A stretch of DNA of 64,000 nt from positions 722,479 through 786,478 of the forward strand of contig NZ_FOUK01000001.1 in the NCBI RefSeq assembly GCF_900114845.1. The letters are read 5' to 3'. Below the pieces are notes generated by a model that did not search any database, had not been told where the DNA came from, and saw nothing but the letters and a program-made list of their open reading frames with translations. The position numbers were made by a program, and so were the translations under genes. This document shows, piece after piece, positions 18,490 through 27,081 of the stretch (within the stretch, counting starts at the first letter, position 1; each line of letters starts with the position of its first letter). This DNA comes from Pimelobacter simplex (GTDB taxonomy: Bacteria; Actinomycetota; Actinomycetes; Propionibacteriales; Nocardioidaceae).

Positions 18490-19380
18490 GTGACCGGACT
18501 CGGAACCCTTGCTTCCACCGCCAAGCGTCGCGTCGGCTGGCTGATTCGCGACCGCTTCCCGTTCCGGCCCGTCGTGCGGGAGGTGCAGGGCGTCGAGCTG
18601 GTGCTGCCGTGGTCGCACCGGCTGCCCGACTATGCCGCGTGGGGACCGGAGTACGGGCAGAACCTGGTCGAGCTCGCCCGGCTACTCGCCGAGTCGGCGC
18701 CGCTGACGGTGCTCGACGTGGGGGCCAACGTGGGTGACTCCGCGGTGCAGATCCTGCACGCGGCCGACGGCAAGGTGCTGTGCATCGAGGCCGACCGGGC
18801 CTACCTGGAGTTCCTGCACCGCAACGTCGACAAGGACCCGCGGATCGCCGTCGTCGAGGCGCTGCTCACCGTCGACGGCGAGGACAGCGGGACGACGGCC
18901 GTCCGCACCGGCGGCACCACGCGGTTCGTCGAGGGGGCGGTGGGCGACGCGATGCCGACCGTCTCGCCGGCCGCGCTCAAGGCGGAGTTCGCGGACTTCG
19001 CGCAGCTGCGACTGGTCAAGTCCGACACCGACGGGTACGACGTCGACCTGGTCCCCGCGATCGCCGAGACCTGGCGCGACGCGCACCCCGTGCTGTTCTT
19101 CGAGTACGACCCCTACCTGACCCGTCTCGCGGGCCTCGACCCCGACGCGGTGTGGCCGCGCCTGGAGGCGCTGGGCTACCGCAACGTGGCGGTGTGGGCC
19201 AACGGCGGCGCGCCGCTCGGGCAGACCACCACCGACCAGGTGGCGGCGCGCTCCCGGGTCCTGGACGACGTCCCGAACGGCCGGGCGCGCTCGCGGGCGT
19301 ACTGGGACGTCGCCGTCGTGCACGGGGACGACGCGGCCGCGCAGGCGGCCATCGACCAGCTCGTGCCCGGGACGCTCTGA
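18490..19380 (+). CDS. FkbM family SAM-dependent methyltransferase
   Basis: The 296-residue protein has a basic N-terminus, then TVLDVGANVGDSAVQIL (SAM motif I, near residue 77), VLCIEADRAYLEFLHRNV and the FkbM segment LVKSDTDGYDVDLVPAI. The last matches the Lys-x-Asp-x-x-Gly pattern of the family. The expected function is O-methylation of a glycan or its precursor. The GTG at 18490 has TAGCAT at 18477-18482, 7 nt upstream, and no RBS. The 246 bases upstream contain the 22-nt repeat array. Confidence 0.85.
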   Translation: MTGLGTLASTAKRRVGWLIRDRFPFRPVVREVQGVELVLPWSHRLPDYAAWGPEYGQNLVELARLLAESAPLTVLDVGANVGDSAVQILHAADGKVLCIEADRAYLEFLHRNVDKDPRIAVVEALLTVDGEDSGTTAVRTGGTTRFVEGAVGDAMPTVSPAALKAEFADFAQLRLVKSDTDGYDVDLVPAIAETWRDAHPVLFFEYDPYLTRLAGLDPDAVWPRLEALGYRNVAVWANGGAPLGQTTTDQVAARSRVLDDVPNGRARSRAYWDVAVVHGDDAAAQAAIDQLVPGTL

Positions 19381-19384
19381 CCGC

Positions 19385-20119
19385 TCAGGCGAGCGCCGCC
19401 ACCGCACGCCGTACGACGTCACGGCCGGCGGCGTTGGTGTGGCAGCCGTCGTCGGTCAGCTCGTCGCGCATCAGCCCGCCGGGCCCGGCGAGGGCGTCGG
19501 TGAGGTCGAGCAGCCGCAGCTGTGGCTGCGCCCGCTCGGCACCGACCGCGACGACGAGCGCCGAACGCACGGACCGGTGGGCCGCGATCCGCTCCTCGGG
19601 CGTGCCCGCGACGGGGAAGGCCGCGTGGTCGTAGCTGTCGAGGCACGGCGGCACCGGGACGACGAGCGTCCCGTGGCCGGCGCCGAGCCTGCCGAGCAGG
19701 CCGTGCACCCGGTCGGCGTACGTCGCGACGAAGGCCACGTCACCGCCGTCCGCCAGGCGCGGCGCGAGGTGGCAGCGGATGTCGATCTCGCCGAAGGAGA
19801 AGTACCACTCGGCCTCACGGGCGCCGCGCACGCGGGCGATCAGCCGTGCGACGCGCAGCAGCGTGGGGGGAAAGTCGTCGCGCGCGATGGAGTACATGAC
19901 CCGCGGGCCGAGGTGCCAGGTCCAGCGGCGCTCGCCGGTGCGGAGGATCCCCGGGAGGGGGGAGTGCTCGGTGTTGAACGTGACCGAGTGGGAGTCGCCC
20001 ACCCAGATCTCGTCGACCTGCCCGCGTGCGGCCGCGACCAGCAGCCGGACCAGCGCGAGCCAGCCGCGCAGCCGGGCCCGGCGCATCCGGACGAACGCCC
20101 GGAACGACGCGGGACTCAC
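19385..20119 (-). CDS. SGNH-hydrolase-like protein
   Basis: The 244-residue protein has VDEIWVGDSHSVTFN, resembling block I of SGNH hydrolases (Gly-Asp-Ser), EWYFSFGEIDIRCH resembling block III (Gly-x-x-Asp), and DDGCHTNAAGRD resembling block V (Asp-x-x-His). These blocks are consistent with an esterase or acetyltransferase-like SGNH fold, perhaps acting on glycan acyl groups. There is no signal peptide, so it is probably cytoplasmic. Its GTG start (20119) overlaps the stop of the upstream gene by 4 nt, so the two are probably translationally coupled. Exact function unknown. Confidence 0.65.
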   Translation of the reverse strand: MSPASFRAFVRMRRARLRGWLALVRLLVAAARGQVDEIWVGDSHSVTFNTEHSPLPGILRTGERRWTWHLGPRVMYSIARDDFPPTLLRVARLIARVRGAREAEWYFSFGEIDIRCHLAPRLADGGDVAFVATYADRVHGLLGRLGAGHGTLVVPVPPCLDSYDHAAFPVAGTPEERIAAHRSVRSALVVAVGAERAQPQLRLLDLTDALAGPGGLMRDELTDDGCHTNAAGRDVVRRAVAALA

Positions 20120-21105
20120 CGCGAGCGCACCGCATCGGCGATCGCGTCGGCGACCTTGGTGCGGCCCGAGAAGGCGAAGTGCTCGGTGGCGTTGAAGCTG
20201 TCCTCGAAGTCCTCGTCGTCCAGGGGGATGTCGAGCATCGGCCCGATCGCCGCGGAGCCACGCTGGATCGCCTCGTCCTGAAGCACCTTGTGGGAGCGGA
20301 CGTGCGCCTCGAACTCACCGGGGAAGTGCATCTCGCCGCGCTGGATCGGCGGCCGCGTCCACACGCCGACGGTGGGGACGCCGTAGCTCTCGAGGTGGCG
20401 CGCCATCGTCGTGAGGCTCTGCAGGCCGGGGTTGTCGGTGCGCAGGTGCTCGCCGTAGAAGTAGTCGAAGCGGAGCTTCTCGAGCTCGATGGGCCACGGC
20501 GGCAAGCCGGTGCCGACGAGCTGCTCGCGGTACCAGCCGATCGTGCGCGGCCCGTTCCAGACGCTGTCGACGGGCTGGGCGAGGAAGGCGTCGCGCTCGT
20601 CGTCGGTGGCGAACGCGCCGCCACGACCGAGATAGCGGACCTTGCCGCGGGCACCGGGCACCTTGGCCATCGCGGCGAGCGAGCGGTGGTAGCCGGTGAT
20701 CGGGTCGGCGACGATGTGGGTCGCGGTGCTCGTGCGCAGCGCGAGCGTGAAGACGACGGCCTTGGGCCGCCGCTCCAGGGACGACAGGATGCGGGTGGCC
20801 TCGCCGTAGATGCCCGCGCCGAAGCCGGGGCCCGCGAGGGTGACGACATTGCCGACGCGCTGGCCGAGCATCGCCGGCAGCAGCGTGCGGTCGGTGTCGC
20901 GCAGCGACCAGCACAGGGTGGAGCTGTCGCCGAGGAGGAGGACGTCGACGTCCTCGGTCTCGAGGCGGCGGCGGGCCTGCTCGACCTGCTGGAGGGGGAT
21001 GTCGACGAGGCGGCTGCGGAGCCGGCGGATCTTGCTGAGCTGGCGTTGCACCCGCACCGAGCCTTGGGCCCGGTGGAGGACGGAGCTGAGAGCCACGGTG
21101 GTCAC
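20116..21105 (-). CDS. SGNH-like hypothetical protein of the glycan cluster
   Basis: The 329-residue protein contains DVDVLLLGDSSTLCW (about residues 52-66), an SGNH-like block I with a putative Ser nucleophile, and a hydrophobic TLAGPGFGAGIY segment. The later blocks are weaker, though FNATEHFAFSG near the end could supply the catalytic His. It may be a glycan-modifying enzyme paired with the coupled SGNH-like gene downstream. There is no membrane segment. The GTG at 21105 has no obvious RBS. The assignment rests mainly on the first block and the partnership. Confidence 0.5.
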   Translation of the reverse strand: MTTVALSSVLHRAQGSVRVQRQLSKIRRLRSRLVDIPLQQVEQARRRLETEDVDVLLLGDSSTLCWSLRDTDRTLLPAMLGQRVGNVVTLAGPGFGAGIYGEATRILSSLERRPKAVVFTLALRTSTATHIVADPITGYHRSLAAMAKVPGARGKVRYLGRGGAFATDDERDAFLAQPVDSVWNGPRTIGWYREQLVGTGLPPWPIELEKLRFDYFYGEHLRTDNPGLQSLTTMARHLESYGVPTVGVWTRPPIQRGEMHFPGEFEAHVRSHKVLQDEAIQRGSAAIGPMLDIPLDDEDFEDSFNATEHFAFSGRTKVADAIADAVRSR

Positions 21106-21218
21106 GATGGCACAACGGCCGGGGCCTCTCGTCGTTACCGTCGTTAGCGCCCGGCGGTGGCAGGTGCGTGCGATGATCTGCGGGTGCTTCCAGGGTTGCT
21201 CCTCCGACGGCGGCGCGG

Positions 21219-22538
21219 ATGACCGCGCAGGTCGGCTCGGCCGGCCGGCGGCTGAGCCTGGTCACCGTCGACCAGATCCTCTCCAGCCTGTCGAACATCG
21301 CGGCCCTCATCTGGGTCGCGCACGCCTTCGGTGCCGCCGACTTCGGCCGCTACAGCCTGGTCGTGATGGTCTACACGGTTGCCCAGGTCGTCTTCCGCAG
21401 CCTGATCTCGACGACCGCCCTCGTGCATCCCGACGACGCGGACGCCCGCCCCGGGGCGATCATCAGCGCGACCCTCCAGCTCGGCGTCCTCGCCGCCGCG
21501 GTGACGGTGGCGGCCGGTGCCGCGCTGCTCGCCGGCGGCAGCGCGCTCGGCGGCCCGATCCTGGTCTTCGGCCTGGCGCTGCCGTTCCTCGTGCTCCACG
21601 ACGTCGGCCGCTACCTCGCGATCGCCCGGCAGCGCCCGGGCGGCGCGGTCGTGCTCGACTCGCTGTGGTTCGTGCTGCTCGCCGTCGGCTTCGTCGGTGC
21701 CGGCGTGCTCGACCTCGACTCGCTGACCTGGCTGGTCGCGGCGTGGGTCGGGTCCGGCGTCGTCGCCTCGCTGTGGGTCTTCGTCCAGAACGGCGCGCCC
21801 ACTGGCGGCGGTCGCGACTGGCTGCGCCAGCGGTGGGACTTCTCGTGGCGCTCGATGGTGAGCGGCCTCGCCGCCAGCGGGACGGCGCTCGCCACCGCCT
21901 CGCTCATGGCGCTGTTCAGCAGCCCCATCGCCGTCGCCGCGTTCCGGGCCGCGACCCTGCTCGGCGCCCCGAGCACCGCCGTCCAGATGGCGGTCGGGAC
22001 GTCGGCCGCCGCCGACATCGCCCGCGACCGCGAGGACCCGCGCCTGGTGTGGGGCCACGTCCGCCGGGCGATCATGATCGCCACCGTCGTCGGCGTCCTC
22101 AACCTCGTGGTGCTGGTCTTCCTGCCCGACGTGATCGGTCACGCGGTGCTCGGCGACGCCTGGGACATCGTCCAGCCGCTGATGCTCGCGCTCAGCCTCA
22201 AGGTGCTGCTGATGGCCGCCCAGAGCGGCCTGCGCGCCTCGCTCATCGGCACCCACCGGATCCAGGCCGCGATGGTCACCGACATCGTCTCGATCGTGCT
22301 CGTCGGCGCCTGCATGGTCATCGGCGCCGCCTGGGGCGACGCCGAGGGCGCCCTGTGGGCGATGGCGGTCGGCACCGGCGTCTCCACCGTGTGCTGGTGG
22401 ATCGCGGTGATGTGGAAGGGCCGCGGGCCGCTGCCCGACGTCCCCGAGCGGGCCACGGCCGGGGAGCCGCAGCCGCAGCCGGAGCGGAAGCCGGCGCCGG
22501 CGAAGCCGGGCCGGCACCGCCTCACTCCGGTGAAGTAG
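21219..22538 (+). CDS. Wzx-like polysaccharide flippase (MATE/MOP superfamily)
   Basis: The 439-residue protein has about 12 hydrophobic helices. It opens with LSLVTVDQILSSLSNIAALIWVAH, the usual first-helix pattern of Wzx/PST flippases, and ends with a Pro/Lys-rich cytoplasmic tail. Such proteins move lipid-linked glycan units across the membrane. A GTG-initiated 12-codon frame (21184-21222) overlaps its ATG as ATGA, so initiation may be coupled to a mini-ORF; there is no clear RBS. Its 3' end overlaps the convergent ligase gene by 17 nt. Confidence 0.82.
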   Translation: MTAQVGSAGRRLSLVTVDQILSSLSNIAALIWVAHAFGAADFGRYSLVVMVYTVAQVVFRSLISTTALVHPDDADARPGAIISATLQLGVLAAAVTVAAGAALLAGGSALGGPILVFGLALPFLVLHDVGRYLAIARQRPGGAVVLDSLWFVLLAVGFVGAGVLDLDSLTWLVAAWVGSGVVASLWVFVQNGAPTGGGRDWLRQRWDFSWRSMVSGLAASGTALATASLMALFSSPIAVAAFRAATLLGAPSTAVQMAVGTSAAADIARDREDPRLVWGHVRRAIMIATVVGVLNLVVLVFLPDVIGHAVLGDAWDIVQPLMLALSLKVLLMAAQSGLRASLIGTHRIQAAMVTDIVSIVLVGACMVIGAAWGDAEGALWAMAVGTGVSTVCWWIAVMWKGRGPLPDVPERATAGEPQPQPERKPAPAKPGRHRLTPVK

Positions 22539-23904
22539 CCCGGACGGTCTTGCCGCCCTTGGTCGCCGCGGCGAGCACGGCCTCGTCGACGACCTTGATG
22601 CTGCGCGGCTGCCAGGCGCGGGGGAGGTCGGCGCAGGCGCTGCGGATGGCGGACTTGACCGCGCTCTCGTCGGCGCGCGCCTCCGCGGTGAGGGCGACCT
22701 CGACGGCGACGACGGCGCCGACCATCGGGTTGGCACGGCCGTGGACGCGCGCCACCTGCACCCCCGGGACGGCGGCCACCCGCTCCTCGATCGGCAGCGG
22801 GTGGACCTTCACGCCGCCGACGTTGATCACCTCCGACGAGCGGCCGCGGAAGAGGACCCGGCCGTCGACGACCTCGACCAGGTCGCCGGTGGCGACCCAG
22901 CCGTCGATCTCGCGCGGGGACTCCGCGGCGTCGCCGGCGTAGCCGAGCATGCCGGTGCCGGCGCGGACGAGCAGCTCGCCGTCCTCGACCCGGAGCTGGC
23001 CCTCGGGGTGCTCCGGGCTCCACAGGCTGCTCGCCGCGAGACCGGGCAGGCCGTCGCGCACCGACGCGATCGAGCCGAACTCGGTGGAGGCGTAGACCTG
23101 CGAGATCCGCGCGTCGGGGAAGGCGTCGTGCAGCTCGGCGAGGAGGTCCGGCGAGCTGGCCTCGCCGCCGAGCGTGATCTGGGCGAGCCGGGGGAGCACG
23201 GCCCCGGCGCTGCGGGCCTCGGCCAGCAGGAAGCGCCAGTACGTCGGCGTCGCGCTCACGCACGTCACGTCCTGGGTGAGCAGCGCGGCCAGCCCGTCGC
23301 GCGGCTGGCGCGGGAAGGGGGCGACGAGCGTCGCGTGCACGGACAGCACGTGCAGCAGCACCTGGATGCCGGCGAACTGCTGCGGTCCGTAGGCGAGCAG
23401 CCAGCGCTGCTCGGGGTGCGGGCGGGCGGCGCCGGCGCGGCGGGAGAGCACCGTCCAGTCGTGGCGCGCGGCCTTCGGGAGCCCGGTGGTGCCGGTGGTC
23501 CGGATCATCACCGGCTGCGGGGCGCCGGGCGCCGGCGTGCCCGCGAACGGGGCCGAGAGCTCGTCGGGCCGCAGCACGGTGAACCCGTCGGGCAGGTCCG
23601 TACGCCGGGTCACGACGACCGTGTGCCCGAGCGCCGCCGCCTGCTCGGCGAACTGGGCGGCGTCGAGGTCGGGCTGGTACTGGCACGGCTCGCTGCCGAC
23701 CGCGGCCGCGCCGGCGAGCAGGCCCAGCACCCACCCGGCGTCCGGCTCGAGGACGGCGAACCGCTCGATGCCGCGCTCGGCGAGCGCGCCGGCCACCCGG
23801 CGGGCGCCGTCGAGCAGGTCGCCGTAGGTCAGCGTGGCCTCGGGGGTGACGACCGCGACCTGTCCGGGCCGCTCGGCGGCGGCCTTCTCCAGCAACCCGA
23901 TCAT
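22522..23904 (-). CDS. AMP-forming acyl-CoA/acyl-ACP synthetase (ANL superfamily)
   Basis: The 460-residue enzyme has the ANL core motifs in order: MIRTTGTTGLPKAARHDW (A3 loop), YASTEFGSIASV (A5), GWVATGDLVE (A7), FRGRSSEVINVGGVKVHPLP (A8 hinge) and a C-terminal lysine in ATKGGKTVRA (A10). It is expected to adenylate a carboxylic acid and pass it to CoA or, given the ACP gene nearby, to a carrier protein. The ATG at 23904 has AAAGGA about 8 nt upstream. It is divergent from the condensation-domain gene and likely part of the acyl-modification cassette at 22.5-27.0 kb. Confidence 0.85.
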   Translation of the reverse strand: MIGLLEKAAAERPGQVAVVTPEATLTYGDLLDGARRVAGALAERGIERFAVLEPDAGWVLGLLAGAAAVGSEPCQYQPDLDAAQFAEQAAALGHTVVVTRRTDLPDGFTVLRPDELSAPFAGTPAPGAPQPVMIRTTGTTGLPKAARHDWTVLSRRAGAARPHPEQRWLLAYGPQQFAGIQVLLHVLSVHATLVAPFPRQPRDGLAALLTQDVTCVSATPTYWRFLLAEARSAGAVLPRLAQITLGGEASSPDLLAELHDAFPDARISQVYASTEFGSIASVRDGLPGLAASSLWSPEHPEGQLRVEDGELLVRAGTGMLGYAGDAAESPREIDGWVATGDLVEVVDGRVLFRGRSSEVINVGGVKVHPLPIEERVAAVPGVQVARVHGRANPMVGAVVAVEVALTAEARADESAVKSAIRSACADLPRAWQPRSIKVVDEAVLAAATKGGKTVRATSPE

Positions 23905-24022
23905 CGGTGTCGTTCCTTTCGCAGAAAGTCCGGGCCGAGTATGGCGCATGCGTCACCCGGGGGGAGGTCGAAGCGTTGGCAGGGGGCAGGATCGTCCTGT
24001 GTCCCGAGAGGCTGGAGCAACC

Positions 24023-25297
24023 GTGGGTGCCCATCGTCCGATGACGGTCGCGGAGAAGTACTACACCTTCCTCGACCAGGCCTGGCCGAGCACGTCGATG
24101 ATCTCGGCCGACCTCGATCGCTGCTTCGACCCCGACGACGTACGACGCGCCTGGGACGCCTACCGCGCGCGGCGGGTGCTCGCCCGCTCCGCCGCGACCG
24201 ACGACCTCACCATCGCCGACGTCGGTCTCGACCACGACGTCTTCCGGCACGACGAGCTGCCGTTCTCCTCGTGGGACCGGGCGTTCGAGGAGGAGGGCGA
24301 CACACCCTGCGACCTGGGCGTCCCGCTGCGGTGCCACTACCTGACCGATCCCGGCGGCGAGCGCTCGCGGGTGATCTTCAACGGGCACCACGCGATCATC
24401 GACGGCCGGATCGGGATCACCGAGCTGCAGTGGTTCGTGCGCCTGCTCGACGGCCAGGAGATCCCCGAGCAGCAACAGCTCTCCGAGGCGCCCCCACCGG
24501 CGACGACCCACCCGTGGCAGCAGAGCCGTGCGGCGATGATCGACCTGCTGCGCGAGCTCAAGACCCGCAACGCCGCCTTCGGCCCACCGGGGCCTGCGGA
24601 CTGGCCCGACGCCGCCGTCCCGCGGCGCTCCTGGCTGCGCCACGTCGAGATGGGGCCGGCGACCTCGGCCCGCATCGTCGCCGAGGGCCGCGCTCACGGC
24701 GCGAACCCGTTCGCCAACGTCGTGTCGGCGCTCCTGACGAGCACCGCGCACGTGCTCTGCGACGGCGACGCGACGCTCCAGCTCGCCGCGCCGGCCGACC
24801 TCGGTGCGCCGCCGAGCGATCCCGCACTGGCGCAGGCGATGGCGATCGCCGTCCTGTCCCGGCCGTTCCGGGTCGGGACCGCCGACCCGGCCGACCGGTG
24901 GGCGCTCGCGGCCGACGTGAAGGCCGGCGTCGTCGAGGCGCTGGGCCGGGGCGAGGGCGACCTGTTCTTCCACCTGACCCGGCTCGACGCGGTCTCCGAG
25001 CTCGCCGTCGGCCGTGACCGCATCGCGGCGGCGCTCGCCGCCGGGCCGCCGTGCGTGGTGGTGAGCAACATGGGCGTCGTCGACGCCGGCTCCGACCCGG
25101 AGTGGCTGCGCAGCCTGCACGGCCAGCTCGTCGCCGCGCCCAACCAGGTGGTGTTCCTGGCACTGACGTTCTACAAGGGCCGGCTGATGCACACCTTCGC
25201 GACGGACGACAACCGGGTCGCGCCGGAGCAGCGCGAGGCGCTCGTCGCCGAGTACCTCGCGCTGATCGGCGCGGAGGAGGAGAGCCTCAGCCAGTAG
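24023..25297 (+). CDS. Condensation-domain / PapA-like acyltransferase
   Basis: The 424-residue protein has the condensation-superfamily active-site motif HHAIIDG (residues 122-128) after a typical N-terminal lobe. The C-terminal lobe contains VSNMGVVDAG, resembling the Asp-Phe-Gly-Trp region position. Family members transfer acyl groups from thioesters (ACP or CoA) to hydroxyl or amine acceptors. With the neighbouring ACP and AMP ligase, it is a good candidate to load an acyl chain onto a glycan sugar. I chose the GTG at 24023 (GGAG 5 nt upstream) over the in-frame ATG at 24041. Substrate unknown. Confidence 0.75.
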   Translation: MGAHRPMTVAEKYYTFLDQAWPSTSMISADLDRCFDPDDVRRAWDAYRARRVLARSAATDDLTIADVGLDHDVFRHDELPFSSWDRAFEEEGDTPCDLGVPLRCHYLTDPGGERSRVIFNGHHAIIDGRIGITELQWFVRLLDGQEIPEQQQLSEAPPPATTHPWQQSRAAMIDLLRELKTRNAAFGPPGPADWPDAAVPRRSWLRHVEMGPATSARIVAEGRAHGANPFANVVSALLTSTAHVLCDGDATLQLAAPADLGAPPSDPALAQAMAIAVLSRPFRVGTADPADRWALAADVKAGVVEALGRGEGDLFFHLTRLDAVSELAVGRDRIAAALAAGPPCVVVSNMGVVDAGSDPEWLRSLHGQLVAAPNQVVFLALTFYKGRLMHTFATDDNRVAPEQREALVAEYLALIGAEEESLSQ

Positions 25298-26035
25298 TCA
25301 GGCAGTGAGGCCGCCGTCGACGACGAGCACCTGACCGGTGATCCAGTCGTTGCGCTCGTCGACGAGGAAGGCGATCGCGCGGGCGATGTCGTCGGGCTCG
25401 CCGAGCCGCCCGGCCGGCGTACGGCGGACGATCTGGTTGAGCTGCGCGTCGTCGAGGCCGTGGCTCATCTCGGTCTTGAGGTAGCCCGAGGCCACGCTGT
25501 TGACCGTGATCTTGCGCGAGCCGAGCTCACGGGCCAGCCCGCGGGTGAAGCCGTCGAGCGCGGCCTTGGTGGCGCCGTAGACGCTGAGCCCGCGGTAGCC
25601 GGTCAGGCCGGTGATCGAGGAGATGTTGACGATCCGGCCGCCGCCGTGGGCCAGCATGTTGCGCACGACCTGCTTGGTGAGGTGGATCGTCGCCTTGAGG
25701 TTGAGGTCGATGACCGTGTCGGAGTCGTCGTCGCTGAAGAGCGCGAGGATGCCGTCGCGAGCCACGCCGGCGTTGTTGACGAGGACGTCGACCGACTTCC
25801 ACTCCGCGATGACGTCCTTGCCGAACTGCGTCGACTGCTCGCGGTCGGCCAGGTCGGCCTTGCGGAACAGGAAGCGGTCGGCGTAGGCGGGGTCGGCCTG
25901 CCACGCGCGGACCGCGTCGGTCTCGCTGCGCGCGCAGGTGGCCACCCGGTCACCGGCGTCGAGGAAGTGCTGGACGATGCCCTCGCCGAGCCCGCGACTG
26001 CCGCCGGTGACGATGACCGTGCGGGGAGTGGTCAT
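25298..26035 (-). CDS. FabG-like short-chain dehydrogenase/reductase
   Basis: The 245-residue SDR has VTGGSRGLGEGIV (cofactor loop), NNAG, and the catalytic set Ser (NISSITG), Tyr and Lys (YGATK), with a C-terminal ITGQVLVVDGG. Together with the ACP gene, which it overlaps by 4 nt, it is most likely a 3-oxoacyl-ACP reductase producing a hydroxyacyl group. Sequence alone cannot separate that from other SDR functions. It is convergent with the condensation-domain gene with no gap. Confidence 0.83.
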   Translation of the reverse strand: MTTPRTVIVTGGSRGLGEGIVQHFLDAGDRVATCARSETDAVRAWQADPAYADRFLFRKADLADREQSTQFGKDVIAEWKSVDVLVNNAGVARDGILALFSDDDSDTVIDLNLKATIHLTKQVVRNMLAHGGGRIVNISSITGLTGYRGLSVYGATKAALDGFTRGLARELGSRKITVNSVASGYLKTEMSHGLDDAQLNQIVRRTPAGRLGEPDDIARAIAFLVDERNDWITGQVLVVDGGLTA

Positions 26036-26289
26036 GCGGACGCAGCGGTGGCGTCGGCGTAGAACGCCACGATGTCGGCCACCGTCTCGGGCAGCAGGCC
26101 CGCGCCGAACGGGTCGTTGCCGAACTCGTCCTCGAGGATCGCCGAGAGCTCGGCCGTCTCGAGCGAGTCCAGCGCGAGGCCGTCGTCGCCGTGCAGGGTG
26201 GCGGCGAGCGAGACGGTCGTCTCCTCGCGGTCGGAGCGCTCCAGCAGCTCGGTGACGATCGTGACGATCCTGGGCTCAATCTCGTTCAT
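26032..26289 (-). CDS. Acyl carrier protein
   Basis: The 85-residue acidic protein has the carrier motif LALDSLETAELSAILE, with Ser42 as the predicted 4'-phosphopantetheine site (Asp-Ser-Leu). Length and helix pattern fit a discrete ACP. Its overlap with the FabG-like gene and the short gap to the beta-helix transferase gene indicate one operon. It probably carries the acyl group activated by the ligase at 22.5 kb. It lacks the sequence of the housekeeping fatty-acid ACP context (no fabD/fabF neighbours). Confidence 0.88.
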   Translation of the reverse strand: MNEIEPRIVTIVTELLERSDREETTVSLAATLHGDDGLALDSLETAELSAILEDEFGNDPFGAGLLPETVADIVAFYADATAASA

Positions 26290-26298
26290 TCCGAACCT

Positions 26299-27000
26299 CT
26301 ACTCAGATGGGGGCTTCGGAGTGCCAACGACGCCACGGGGTCCTTGGTAACGGGCCCGGTTGTAGACGTGCCGGGGAATGTCGATCGGCGCGAGCCGGCG
26401 GGCCGGGACGCCGCCGTGCAGGTGGGCGCCCTTCGCCTCCTGACCGGTCCACGTCGTCGAGCCGGCCGCGATGAGCGCGCCCTCGCCGACGACGGTGCCC
26501 GGCAGCATCGTGCAGGACGTCGCCACGACCGCGCGGTCGCCGATCGTCACCGGGTCGAGGATGACGCCGCCGTTGGTCGGGTCGAACGCGTGGGAGAGCA
26601 GCGTCGAGCGGATGCCGGTGACCCAGGCGTTGTCGCCGAGGATCACGCCGCCGCCGCAGTCGAGGTAGTGCTGGCTGATGATGTGGGAGTCGTCGCCCAT
26701 CCGCAGCGTGCGCAGGTCGTCGGTCGGCGTCGCGCCGGGCTCGTAGCCGGAGTCGCCGACGATCTGGTTGAACAGCATGATCCGGCAGCCGATGCCCATC
26801 TTGACCAGGCGCAGGTCGCGGAACATGTTGAAGTGGTGGATGAGGGAGCCCTCGCCCAGCTCGAACCGGTCGACCCGGCGGACCAGGTTGATGCCGACGA
26901 CCGCGGTGTCGGGGATGACGTGGCCGAGCCTGCGCAGCAGGCGGTTCTTCAGCCTGCTGGGGGGCAGCAGGAAGACAAGGGTCGTCAGGGCCTGGCGCAC
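26299..27000 (-). CDS. Left-handed beta-helix (hexapeptide) acyltransferase
   Basis: The 233-residue protein has a hexapeptide-repeat region (for example VILGDNAWVTGI, VTIGDRAVVATSCTMLPGTVVGEGALIAAGSTT), the fold of sugar O- and N-acyltransferases such as the WbbJ and viosamine-acyltransferase types. A His in IISQHYLDCGGG may be catalytic. It sits first in the operon with ACP and SDR, so the acyl donor could be the ACP thioester. The GTG at 27000 has TAGGCT (27008-27013) 7 nt upstream, indicating a leaderless message. Confidence 0.82.
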   Translation of the reverse strand: MRQALTTLVFLLPPSRLKNRLLRRLGHVIPDTAVVGINLVRRVDRFELGEGSLIHHFNMFRDLRLVKMGIGCRIMLFNQIVGDSGYEPGATPTDDLRTLRMGDDSHIISQHYLDCGGGVILGDNAWVTGIRSTLLSHAFDPTNGGVILDPVTIGDRAVVATSCTMLPGTVVGEGALIAAGSTTWTGQEAKGAHLHGGVPARRLAPIDIPRHVYNRARYQGPRGVVGTPKPPSE

Positions 27001-27081
27001 GCGGCGCAGCCTACACACGCCGTCGGTCCGGTGGAGCCGTTCCGCGGAGCGGAGGGCCCGGGAGGCCCTATCCTCGGCCGC

